64,000 nt of DNA from Seminavis robusta (taxonomy: Eukaryota; Bacillariophyta; Bacillariophyceae; Naviculales; Naviculaceae): contig CAICTM010000006.1 of NCBI GenBank assembly GCA_903772945.1, positions 62,001-126,000 of the forward strand, given 5' to 3'. Below, one piece after another: positions 20,683 through 30,976 of the stretch (the stretch's first letter is position 1; each line of letters opens with the position of its first letter). The notes under the pieces were generated by a model that saw only the letters and a list, made by a program, of their open reading frames with translations, did not search any database and had not been told where the DNA came from. The position numbers and the translations under genes were made by a program.

Positions 20683-22678
20683 TTAGAGCAGTCACTAAAA
20701 ATATAGGTCGCACTATTGGTCGTTCCCAAATAGATACCTATCTGGTCGACCCAAACGGCGACTTTTTCATTCACTAAAATTGGGCGCCATATCGGTCGAC
20801 TGATACCTAATTGACCAATTCAATCACTAAATTTCGGTTGCAACATAGGTCGCCGAAACGTCGTTCGTTCCGTGGAAACTTTCGCTCGAGCTCATTTCGC
20901 TTCTCCCAACAATATCAACGATGAAGCTGGTGTCTAGTTTGTCAACAGGAACCTAGAGAATTAACAAATATTTTAGTTATTAGGTTTGAAAAAATTGTTC
21001 GCTCAATGTCAAACATTCTTTGACCAATGCTGCCTGCAATTCCTCGTGATTCACTGTGCTTTTCACGGCAGCCCATTTCTCTCGTCTCGATATGTTGTGT
21101 ATTTCCACATTACTGCGGCCCTCAAATCCAATCCTAGAGAGGTCGTCGGCTTGGCTAGCTCCTTGAAGCCCAGCACGATCTGATGGTATCGCAATTTCGC
21201 CTTCGTCAATGATCGAGTTGCAGGGATTGTAACGGGCTCGACATGCACCTTCCATCACTCGGTCCGAAGCACACATATTATGCAGCAATATGCAAGTCGT
21301 TACTCTCTTACCGATCTTCTCAATTTCATTTCCATCAAAGAACGGTGTGTGTATTGGAATTTTCCCTGAAGCACACCAAAGGCACGCTCAATATCTTTCC
21401 GTGCTGACTCCTGCCATTTGTGAATGTTCTCTCGCCACTTCCCACAGGTTCGGTAATGCCCTTGACAAACCTTGCCAATGGAGGGTAAATTCCATCCACC
21501 AAGACATAAGTTCGGTGGAATTGCTGATTGGCAATCTTGAAGGGCACGGCAGTCACTTCATTGGCCTCAAAAGATCCATCCACCAACGATTCGAGGAACG
21601 GTAAAATTTCCAGAATTGTTTTGTCATTCAGCGTTCCTACGTATCCATACGAGGCATGCCAAAAAAATAATTGCTGGTCACAGATCGCCTCCAAAACAAT
21701 CGTTGGCTTCCCTTTGGCTCCCAAATAGCTACCCTGCCATCCAACAGGGCAATTCTTCCAAATCGTGTGCATGCAATCAAGAGAACCAAACATCCGTCAA
21801 TTCCATGGGTTGCTTTGTGGCATTTCGTGATGTTTTTTACATCCGAACGGGTTGGAAGACGAAGATACTCGGCCTTGTAAATTGCGGAAAGAGTGCTGTC
21901 AAATTTGTCGCAGCAATCGCGGGCAAATTGAAAAGACATCTGGAAATAATCGCAGAAGGTGTGGGGCGGCACGCCATAGGCAAGAGTCTTCAGTGGAAGC
22001 AGGATACGGGCTTCAAGGCATGATCCTCCCTTCCCGCAATAATACTTGTCTCCAGTGCCACCGAAGTCTTCAATGAAACACTGCATCCTAGAACGAGAGA
22101 TACGGAAGAAGACTTGGAACTGCCGGTCGTTGAATAGAGGTGCGAGCCCAAGATAATCCGACATGATGCACTCCTTCGCCCTGGCATGATCGTACTTCTT
22201 CCTTTCTCGTCTTGGCAGCGTACGGTGATCAATGAACTCTCCAGGACCATCAACAGAGCTATCAAATAGCAAGTCTACGACGACTTGATCCGTCATGGCT
22301 CGCCTAGTTGCCCCAGAGGTGAGTTCGTCCCAATCCTCTTCCTCTTTCAGCGAGCTCTTTGAGCTGCTACGGCTCATTGCTACTTCTTCCATGGGATATC
22401 CTTGTTGGCAGGTATTGCTATGCCTGTTGCTATGCCTGTTGCTATGCCTGTTGATGAGGCTTTTGTGTGTTGATGTGGCTACAACCAAAACAGCGACCTG
22501 GTCGATCCACTGGTCGCAAAGTGACCTTGAATCGACCAGTGGAACGACCGGTCGATTTCGGTCGCAACCTAAACCTCGACCGAAATGAGTTAGTGACTGA
22601 ATAGGTTTCGATTTGGGTTCCAGCTAAAAACCAATCGACCAATATTGGGTGCGACCTATTTTTTAGTGACTGCTCTAA
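20683..22678 (-). mobile_element. PIF/Harbinger DNA transposon, decayed
   Basis: The ends match as inverted repeats: TTAGAGCAGTCACTAAAAA at 20683 and its complement ending at 22678, followed by TAGGTCGCAC in both. Inside the ends are several further copies of ACTAAA plus GGTCG modules in both arms (to about 20870 and from about 22500), so the inverted repeats are long and compound. The minus strand carries a Harbinger-type transposase (Plant_tran/DDE_Tnp_4): GSLDCMHTIWKNCP.GWQGSY, GKPTIVLEAICD, LVDGIYPPLARFVK, ARKDIERAFGVLQGKF, LLHNMCASD. The reading frame shifts three times: after HGIDG (about 21792), near 21440 and near 21320, so the protein is broken. No Myb-like second gene is seen. A 3-bp target duplication is not clear. 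Confidence 0.85.
21000..22488 (-). pseudogene. Harbinger-type transposase, frame-broken
   Basis: The N-terminal part (22488 to about 21790) is open and includes RLPTRSDVKNITKCHKATHGIDG; its start lies in a TGTTGCTATGCC minisatellite (22424-22450). The catalytic part continues in other frames. The first acidic residue of the DDE triad is probably the Asp of GSLDCMH, the second the Asp of GTLNDKT, and the third the Glu of KDIERAFG. All three are still encoded. Three frame shifts and no known splice sites at those points argue against a working enzyme. Confidence 0.75.
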
Positions 22679-22917
22679 GCATTTGTGGTTCCCGCTACCG
22701 GTACAATGGAGATGACCCCCTTTCAATACGTGTAATACTTTGCCTGTGTTACGCACTTTCTCCCAGGCAACAGCAATATTATTGTTGTTTTTCGTCCAAA
22801 TTTTGGTTTTCAACAGCCACAACCACTCCCGTCACAAACCCTCCCCATGGATTGGCTTACATCAATAATGACTGATTTGTTTTACGGCTATTACTGGTAC
22901 CAGTACCCAACCTCGCC

Positions 22918-24570
22918 ATGGACAGCATCGTGCTGGAGGCCTTGGATGGTGGTTGGATGAGAGATGCTTGGATGAGAACCATTCAAACCAATGCTTCCCA
23001 CTGCATCCTTGATTGGATTGTCCTCCCTGCTCCTTCTTCGGCCAGCGACAACGACAACCCTTGTAATCATGGCTCTTCCTCCACCCTATCCAGTTTGGAA
23101 ATGGTCTTTTGGACCTACTTATTCTGCATCCTCCTGACGGGTATTCTTTTGCTATTGTGCCATCTTTATCCTTCCAAGGAATTGGAACTGGTATTAGATG
23201 ACAGCTCCATTGCGTCACATGTCCAATCGCTGCGGTCCAACCAAAACACTCTACGAAAGGTTGCCATACTGGCATTTCAACACTATGCAAAAACCGAAAT
23301 AATACCCATCTTTCAAGAGCTGGCAGATGTTCCACAACTATTGGCAGTTTCCATGGATCTACGCTTTTTGCCACTTTCCATCCTGACCTTCTTCTTGCAA
23401 CAACCAGGAGCTCAGAAACTGAAAGATTTGTCACTCTTCTTTCGACTCACAAGGGACACTGCTCAACAGCGGCAAGAGATCGAGGTCATGGCAACAGTCG
23501 TTCAAACTCATCCTTCCCTATCATCCATATCCATTGAATCCTCCTGTCGGGGTAATACTAGACCTACCTCTACTGCTACTACTGCCACCAATGATTGGCT
23601 GTTGGATCCCTTGATATTGGCTCTTTCAAATGTACCCACACTGCATTCATTATTCATTTACAATCTACAAAGTTCGACAGACGTTTACAACAAACTCTTT
23701 CAATCCACAACCCTTTGCACTCTGGAAATAGCAGTCTACACGACAAGCACACAATCCATGACGATGATGCTGAGCCCTTCAACTGTAAAGCTGTTGGCAT
23801 CTAACGGGACTTTGAAAACGCTCAAGGTTCCATTACTGCTCTCTCGGGAAACCTGCACAGCCTGGGCCCATGTCATTCAACACAACAAGTCTCTTCATAC
23901 GCTCACACTGATCGGCTACTACTCAAGTCAACGCCAGCAGGGCTGTGCCGCCAACAAACAGAATATCAAAGGCACTTGCCTTCTTCCAGTATTGAAGGCT
24001 CTGGCTTGCAATTCTTCCATTGAACACTTGACAGTGGAGATTATGAATAGCTTCAAGGCTGGTGAAAACAACACGGACTACAACAATGATAGAGGCTTGC
24101 TACAAGAACACAACCATCACTTCACGGCAGTCGACAACTACAACACCAACCACAATAGTAGCCACAGCCTAACGCAATTGACCACAATCCTCAGTTCTCC
24201 ATGTGTGGTACGAGCATTGGCATGGAGCTTGACTCGGAACAAAGCCATCAAGTCGATTCGCATAGGACCTTTTTCGGACAGTACCGCGGCAATTCTGCAA
24301 GACACGCTCGTTCCGGCCATCCAGTACAACTTGACATTGGAAACACTGGAACTGTTTGCATCCAACCGGTCGGTGGTTTGGAAATCCCCCGTGGTGGAAT
24401 TTTATTTGCAGTGCAATCGGCTTGGTCGAGCCAATGTGCTTCTTCATCAGTCTTCATCATCACCTTCTTCTCTTGTCGACTTTTTGATACAGCCTCAAGT
24501 GGATGTCAGGACCATGTTTCATATTCTATCGGAACGGCCTGAAGCACTGATGCAGTTATCCCGCTGCTGA
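22918..24570 (+). CDS. Membrane-anchored LRR (RNI-like) protein
   Basis: 550 residues, single exon. After a polar N-terminus there is one membrane span near residues 63-83 (VFWTYLFCILLTGILLLLC), then irregular leucine-rich repeats (LKDLSLFFRL, LHSLFIYNL, LKTLKVPLL, LHTLTLIGYY, IEHLTVEIM, LETLELFA). The end (VEFYLQCNRLGRANVL) matches the diatom RNI-like tail also found in the protein at 9083. It has Asn/His-rich insertions. It is probably a membrane-tethered binding protein; the orientation is not certain. No catalytic domain. Confidence 0.6.
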   Translation: MDSIVLEALDGGWMRDAWMRTIQTNASHCILDWIVLPAPSSASDNDNPCNHGSSSTLSSLEMVFWTYLFCILLTGILLLLCHLYPSKELELVLDDSSIASHVQSLRSNQNTLRKVAILAFQHYAKTEIIPIFQELADVPQLLAVSMDLRFLPLSILTFFLQQPGAQKLKDLSLFFRLTRDTAQQRQEIEVMATVVQTHPSLSSISIESSCRGNTRPTSTATTATNDWLLDPLILALSNVPTLHSLFIYNLQSSTDVYNKLFQSTTLCTLEIAVYTTSTQSMTMMLSPSTVKLLASNGTLKTLKVPLLLSRETCTAWAHVIQHNKSLHTLTLIGYYSSQRQQGCAANKQNIKGTCLLPVLKALACNSSIEHLTVEIMNSFKAGENNTDYNNDRGLLQEHNHHFTAVDNYNTNHNSSHSLTQLTTILSSPCVVRALAWSLTRNKAIKSIRIGPFSDSTAAILQDTLVPAIQYNLTLETLELFASNRSVVWKSPVVEFYLQCNRLGRANVLLHQSSSSPSSLVDFLIQPQVDVRTMFHILSERPEALMQLSRC

Positions 24571-25777
24571 GCGATTGTTGGCCAACTAGCAACTCCTCTC
24601 ATGAACTGAAAGATATCGAATCCATTCCCACCCTAACCATCCCGTGGATACTTTGCTTGTTTGAGCTAGCTAGCTACTTTAGAAGTGATCAACCCAGTGA
24701 GAGCTACGACTGGGCAACTTAATAAATGCAAGAGACATACATGTAATGATTCGATTCCGCGGCTCCTTTCGCAGTCCAAGTGGTACCATTGCGTAACAGA
24801 GCTCAAAAAGATACCGTACCGTTATATTTAGATGTTCCCAAGATAGGAGTATTATGCTGGCTCTGCAACTCCACAACGATTTTGATTTGCTTGTTCATTC
24901 ATTGCCCTCCTATCTCCTATCCTACATACCGAACAGCGCCGGTACCTCATCATGTACCGGTACTAGTCTATGATACTGAACTTGCACTCACTCATCCAAA
25001 ATGGCGATACTCCAATCAGATTTCTTCACATCCGGCACCCAATTTTAATTGCGTTCGCACTCTGCGTACTACCTCAGCAACTTGGGCGAACACGTCATCG
25101 GGTTGGACAGTTCGCGGAATCCGTAGGATTCTCGTAGGATTCTACATGGTCTTTGGCCCAACTGATTCGTAAAACGAAAGCAATCGAGAAGGAGGAAGAC
25201 TCGGCCGCATGCACTACGAATAGAAACACACAACAGCTCTGATGAGGTAAGAGCTTGGCCAGCCAGGTAGGTACGGTAGGTAAGTACTGAAAGTAACCGT
25301 CCACATCATTGCCCATCTTAGCATCCTTCTTTGCTTGCTCATCTTTGATGTACGTCAGGCTCTTGGACTCTACCATTTGTATTCAAAAGTCTCATCTCGC
25401 CAACTTGCTTCCCTAGGGACGACAGGAGATTTTCTTCCGTCGATACCATACGATCTGCTTGCGTGGGTGTGAGATAGCACACTAGCTAGTAGCTAGTAGT
25501 CTACTCCGACCAATTAGATAGGAACGCCTGGGTTTGCTGTTGGTTGCGGAGGTACGAAGAATACAGCAACAAAAACAGATTGGATTCTTTTTTCTCACCC
25601 TCTTATTGCACACAGCAGACACAGACAGAGCAGGGCCAAACAATCGAGAAGGGTTCTAGCTAGTAGTGCAGTGCAGTTGGGAGGGTAAGGTAGGATCCTG
25701 TTAAGTTAGATTGGTCAAGGAGGAAGGGAGTGTGCTTGCTTGACTCTGGTAGATCTACACGAAGAGAAGAGAAGAGA
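24571..25777. other. 1.2 kb gap before the bZIP gene
   Basis: Contains many TACCGGTA- and CTAGCTAG-type palindromes (for example 24665-24673, 24954-24963, 25483-25500). A minus-strand frame at 25376-25095 begins with a protein-like, charged segment (MVESKSLTYIKDEQAKKDAK) but then loses that character; I do not call it. The last 200 bases are presumably the bZIP 5' UTR and promoter. Confidence 0.45.
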
Positions 25778-28077
25778 ATGGCAACAACAGAAGCAGCGGC
25801 TAAAGAAGGAACCAGGACTCCATCCCCTCCAGCGACCACGACAGCATCTAGTGGTGGTGCAGCCATGGAGGAAGATGTTCCATCTCCTGTTCCGGCATCC
25901 ATTAGTTCGACAACTAGCAGTGAACCCTCGCATTCTCACCATGGACATCCTGCTAACAGCAATGGCTCATCCTACATGCCATCCGTACCGAATCCTTTTG
26001 CAACCGCGAACGCTCCTGCCCCAGCTGGATGGGGTAATCATACTTCCATGACTGGAGCCCCTGCTCCGTATGGACACCCACCGCCACCCCATCACCAACA
26101 TCCTCATCATGCAGGAGCCATTCCCATGGTGGTTTCGACACCTGCTCCACCGCCGGCATACCATCACCACCCTCCTGCGACACACCACTACGCCGGTTGG
26201 GCACGTGAAAACTCCTGTCCCAACTTTTCCATTGGAACCAGCGACAGCAGCAACAACAACAGCAACGGTCCAAAGTCACCCCGAGCAAAGACAACGGCTC
26301 GCAGGCGCTACAGTAGCAAGGCTGCTTCCACGGTCGCCGCCACCAATGCTGCTGCTGCTCCTGGCGAGGGTGGGTCCGTCAACTCGAGGCGACAGAAACG
26401 ATTGGAGCGCAATCGCGAGTCGGCTAGGTTGTCTCGTCGCAGAAGAAAGCAGTATCTAGAAGTCCTAGAAGACCGTGTCACTCAACTCTCCATGGAACTC
26501 GACCAAGGAAGACGCGCCCATGCATCGCAAGCTGTGACAGTGACGGTTCATAAACGACGAGAGGTTCTCACGGATACATCCAAACCAGAGGAAGAACGCA
26601 TTCGCATGTTGGACCACGGGCTGGCCAGGACAAGCCCGGAAATGATGCTCCTCGCAACGTTCAAAGCTCAGCAGCTCAAGTCATTCTCCTTGCCACCACA
26701 CAGCAAATTCGTGCTATGGCTTACTCTACAAAACGATCAGTACTTTCGTGGAGGAAGAGCTGCCAGTGAGAGACTCTCGGCAGCACGTATTGGGGAACGA
26801 GTAAGTTGTGGTACAGTCCACTGCCCTGTCATCATTCCATCCGTCAAAAACTAAGACATTTGGCTTTTTTCTCTCATTCATCCTCTTAGATGTTGAACAG
26901 TGGAAATGACAGGGTCCCTCCTGCACAGTCCATGTGGCCCTTGTTCTGTAATGAGGTGGGACTCTCCTACGATCAAGAGGAGCGTGTCCGCGGCTTTCAG
27001 AGGACCCTCTTGCAGTCTAATGACTCGTGGTTGCAACGACACACGGCACGAGCTGCTGATCTTGCCATGGGGGCCGTGCATGACGGCACGCAAGCCATGT
27101 GCTTGCGTTTGGGGCAGCGTGAACGGTCCATGCTCAGTGTCCTCACTCCGGCTCAAAAGGTCAAATTGTTGACATGGGCCGATCAGAACAAGGAAAAGTT
27201 GCACAGGGTCATGCAAAACAAGGTTCAGAAGCACATGGAAACTGCACCCGCCAAAAGCGCCTTTATCGACCAAAGGTTCAAGACCGACAAGAAACAGCAC
27301 GTGGCAGCCAACCTGTACATTGTCAATTACCAGTTGCAAAAGCTCATGCAAGTGTTTCCGCGGGCAGCTCCGCTGGTCACAGGTGCCACCCTCAGAAAGC
27401 TGTCTCGTCGCCCTTCGTTCGAGTCCCTGGGGCGTGCACCCGAAAAGCCCGGAAAAGATGATGACTCCTTGTCGCGGGATACGTCGTTCGCATCGTCGAG
27501 TTCGCTCAAGCGCAGTTGTTCCTCCCTTAGTATGGATGGGGAGCGTCCGCAACTGTTGCAGATCAGCCCAGACGACGCGGAACAAACCTGCAAGCCATCG
27601 GTGGACAAAGTTCTGGGATACCTCCGGGAGATTATCCCACCCACACCTCCGGTTCAATACGGAGGTCAGGCTCCAGTGGCAGCTCCAGGTCCGCCGCCGC
27701 ATCAGCAGCAACATCATCAAGTCGTGGAGATTCGAATTCCTTCACCCACACAGGTGACTTCGGTGCATTACCACCCTACTGTGACGCTCCAGCCTCAGTA
27801 CACGCAGGCACCGGTCGCGGCAGTTCAGCAGCATCCACCACAGCAACCGCTTCCAATGGCTATCGTATCGTCGCAGCCAAGTGCCCCAGTCGGTCAGCAG
27901 CCCATCACGGCACCACCGGGACACAGGAAACAGTCTTCGTTCATTCCACCCTACCTCAACGTGGTACCAGAAGAAATGTTCCCAACGGATGGAACGGCGG
28001 ATGACTTCCTCATGTCTCTTGTGGATGATGAGGATTGGGCCATCGGAGAAGGAATTGACATGGATACCGCAGATTGA
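25778..28077 (+). CDS. bZIP transcription factor, two exons
   Basis: Exon 1 is 25778-26800 and exon 2 is 26890-28077. The 89-base intron (GTAAGT..CTTAG) falls between codons, giving 736 residues. The N-terminus is rich in Pro, His, Ser and Ala. The basic region NRESARLSRRRRKQ (about 204-225) has the Asn-x7-Arg core of bZIP proteins, followed by a short leucine zipper (YLEVLEDRVTQLSMEL). Exon 2 begins with a conserved-looking alpha-helical region (SMWPLFCNEVGLSYDQEERVR, RSMLSVLTPAQKVKLLTWAD), then Ser-rich and Gln/Pro-rich segments and an acidic C-terminus (DDFLMSLVDDEDW) that could activate transcription. It is nuclear and should bind DNA as a dimer. Target genes cannot be inferred. Confidence 0.85.
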
Positions 28078-28371
28078 GACTACTGCGAGTTGCCATCACA
28101 ACACATAGACACAATCAAACCAATCGCATACATACACAGATATACACGCCCCTACCTGCATTCACATATACATCGAAAACGAAGTGTGCAGTGGAAGGAA
28201 GATATACGTACCATTTCGACTCGAGTTCATCAATAAAAAGAATCATACACAACAACAATCTTATCATACATCAATGTCACAAGCAAGCAAGAAGTCAAAG
28301 AGGAGTGCAACGACCATCTATAGAGAAAAACCTCGTCTTCTAGACTCGCCATTCTGGGCAATCGTCGCAAG

Positions 28372-28838
28372 TCAAGCATCCACCGTCATTGATCTTGTTG
28401 CTCCGTCGCTCCACCTTTCAAACCAGTTGATGGGATCAAAAGATACGATGAAGAAAGAAAGAACCCACAGCAGACACATGACACCTGTAAATAACCATGT
28501 CCACGCCAGGCATTCGATGTTGGCTGCGGTTGACGTACAGCCAATGGCCGGATGCAGAAGTACCATCCAAGTGTCTCAAGGCACAAACATCTCATGGGAG
28601 AGATGAGTAACAAGTCTTAGGCACGTTTTTCACCACGACTTTTCATGCGTACATTAGCTTTCGAAGCCACTTCTCGACTGGGCTGCATGAAGAGATGTTG
28701 TGTTTTTGCTTGTAGCGGGATGATAGCAATACCCGATACAATGTGGACTTTCACTCGATTGCTGCCCAGGGAAATCGTGTCGTCCGTCGTCGAGGTGCTG
28801 TGCGTACCTACCGGTACAGGAACAGTGTGATCCGCCAT
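28372..28838 (-). CDS. Small membrane protein, two exons
   Basis: Exon 1 is 28838-28634 (ATG start, about 68 codons) and exon 2 is 28574-28372. A 60-base intron (GTGAAA..TTGAG) keeps frame, for 135 residues. A donor at 28624 (GTGCCT) would also keep frame and add three residues. The N-terminal part has strands (KVHIVSGIAIIPL), then a basic segment (EVASKANVRMKSR). Exon 2 gives one long hydrophobic span (LAWTWLFTGVMCLLWVLSFF) and a polar end (FERWSDGATRS). No family is recognised. It converges with the bZIP gene, 294 bases away. Neither exon looks like a gene alone; the case rests on the frame-keeping junction and sensible topology. Confidence 0.45.
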
Positions 28839-29548
28839 CGTCCCCGCAGCGACTTGCTTCCTCTCGAGACTCTTTCGTTTTCTTTCTCTCGGGCGGGGTT
28901 ATTGCTGCATCCTCGCTTGTCGCTTCCGTACCCCTCGCAGTCTTCAAAGCCAGGCTCTATGCATTGACGAAGCATTATGTACGGTAGGGAGGAGCGATGT
29001 TACCTGTAACAGGAGTTTTGCGTTTCAAAGCATAGAATTTCACAGAAACGAGATCATGTTCATGTGCTGTCATCTATGGTACGAATCTGAACAAGCAAGG
29101 CATGAAAGAGTGTGATGCAAACATGACTGCACGAGCCATCAAGCAAGTTGCTTCCAGAGAATATGGTTGGCTGGTCGATCGATGTCAAGGGTTGGAAATG
29201 TCAACTTTGAGTGATGCCAAGCATTGCAGGAATCCGAGTGGTAGTGCTTCTGGTTGATGGGATGAAACATCACGAGCCATCAAGTTGGATCCTACGATGT
29301 GGTTGGACTCGTCATTGGCGTGGGAGTTGGGCAATCAAGAGGAAAGGCCATGACATCGCCTTTGTCAATGTTTGTCTTTCCTCGGCGACGTCATGAAAAA
29401 AATTGAAACATGGGATGTGTGAACGAATAGTTCGAACTGATCGGATTATTCAATCGAATAGATCTTAGCGGATCAAACAAAGATCCAAAGATCATCCTTG
29501 CCACCCCCCGTACCGGTAGATTCGATTCTGCTCATCACTTGTTGTGGA
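28839..29548. other. Divergent gap before the oxidoreductase
   Basis: About 710 bases between the small membrane protein and the Gfo/Idh/MocA gene. ACGAGCCATCAAG occurs at 29131-29143 and again at 29271-29283, a short direct repeat. No gene is seen. Confidence 0.5.
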
Positions 29549-30781
29549 ATGGCACCCGTGATACTATCCATTCGACGAACTATATCTTGCATCTTGCTGT
29601 TTTCATTGCTTCACTTGTTTGGAGGGTTTCTCTTTCAGCACCAGACTCCAGACGAGACTCAATCTTTTCATCAAAATCCACGGGATCTCGTGTCTTTTTC
29701 TTCCTCCTCCTCGTTCCAACCGATACGCCTAATGACAGACACAACCCCTCCGTTGCGTGTGGCACTGCTGGGAGCTGGTTTGTTTGCCACCAATTCACAT
29801 GCTCCCGTTTTGATCAAGTTCAAAGATGTGTTTGACACCAAGGCTGTGTGGTCACGAACAAAGGAATCTGCCGAAAAATTGGCACCCAAGCTAGGCTGCG
29901 AAGCACTGGGAGGCGAAACAGAGTTGGACAGCTTGATGGCACGCCAAGATATTGACGCCTTTGTCGTGGCTTTGCCCTTGGATGTACAGCCAGCGCTGGT
30001 ACTGCGCCTCTTGAAAGCCGGAAAGCACGTCTTGTCGGAAAAACCCATTGCACCCACCGTGGAACTAGCCCAACAGCTCGTGGCCGAATACCAAGCTATA
30101 CCAGAACAACAACGACAATGGTCCGTGGCGGAAAACTTTCGATACGAACCGGGCATTGAAACTGTGGCTGAAAAGATCCGAACAAACGAAATTGGAGATA
30201 TTCTGTTACTCAGTCTGGTGGTCAAGAATCCTTTTCGACACGACAATCCCTATCTCAACACGGCATGGCGCAAGGAACCATCCTGGTACGGAGGCCTCTT
30301 TGTCGATGCATTTATTCATGCGGCAGCAGCCATTCGAACCATGATTCCAGGCGAACTGCGACAAGTAAGTGCCGTCACGAGCCATCGTGCAGATCACTTG
30401 CCGGGTCCTGATACCATGGCGGGCCACGTCCAGTGGGAAAATGGTGTCCAAGGAACCATTACCGCATCCTATGCCAGTGATACCTTTCATTACGCCTTTG
30501 AAGTCACTGGAAGACAAGGAACCATTGTGTTACAACGCAGCACCAAACAACCAGGATACGATTTGATTGTCACCAAAGGAATGGGAAAGGATACCGCAGT
30601 GACTACAGAGTTTTTCAAGTTTCAAGGATTGGACAAGGAGTTCTTGGCGTTTGCAGCGGCATGTCGAAAACAAGGTGACGACAAGAATACGCCTCAACAA
30701 GCATTGCAAGACTTGAAACTGGTACAAGCTCTATTAGAGTCGGGCAAACAGGGAGGAGCGGTAGTCAAAGTACAAACATAG
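29549..30781 (+). CDS. Gfo/Idh/MocA-family oxidoreductase
   Basis: From ATG 29549 the product has 410 residues. The first 25 are hydrophobic (ISCILLFSLLHLFGGFLF) and would route it into the secretory pathway or a plastid-type route. ATG 29732 would instead give a cytosolic 349-residue form. The dinucleotide-binding motif VALLGAGLFA follows MTDTTPPLR. The family's EKP motif (GKHVLSEKPIAP) and the catalytic-site segment DAFIHAAAAIR are present. Members use NAD(P) to oxidise or reduce sugars and related alcohols. The substrate is not readable. It is complete, with no introns. Confidence 0.85.
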   Translation: MAPVILSIRRTISCILLFSLLHLFGGFLFQHQTPDETQSFHQNPRDLVSFSSSSSFQPIRLMTDTTPPLRVALLGAGLFATNSHAPVLIKFKDVFDTKAVWSRTKESAEKLAPKLGCEALGGETELDSLMARQDIDAFVVALPLDVQPALVLRLLKAGKHVLSEKPIAPTVELAQQLVAEYQAIPEQQRQWSVAENFRYEPGIETVAEKIRTNEIGDILLLSLVVKNPFRHDNPYLNTAWRKEPSWYGGLFVDAFIHAAAAIRTMIPGELRQVSAVTSHRADHLPGPDTMAGHVQWENGVQGTITASYASDTFHYAFEVTGRQGTIVLQRSTKQPGYDLIVTKGMGKDTAVTTEFFKFQGLDKEFLAFAAACRKQGDDKNTPQQALQDLKLVQALLESGKQGGAVVKVQT

Positions 30782-30976
30782 TCAACCAGTGATACCGGTG
30801 GTAGAAGCTATTAATAGCTAGCTAGCTCCAATGCAAAAGTAGAAGAATTGATTGTGTTCACTAATAATGCACAGCACAAACAACTACGGTATGGTACTGA
30901 TATTTTACACCATCTTTCATTAACCAGGGGCCACACATCGCACAGCTGGCAGGCTTCTTGTCTCGCAACGGTAGAG

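Noticed and set aside
20680-20686. TTA/TAA target-site duplication of the Harbinger element
   Set aside because: The left side reads TTA and the right side TAA, which is part of the inverted repeat and not a direct duplication; no clean 3-base duplication is visible.
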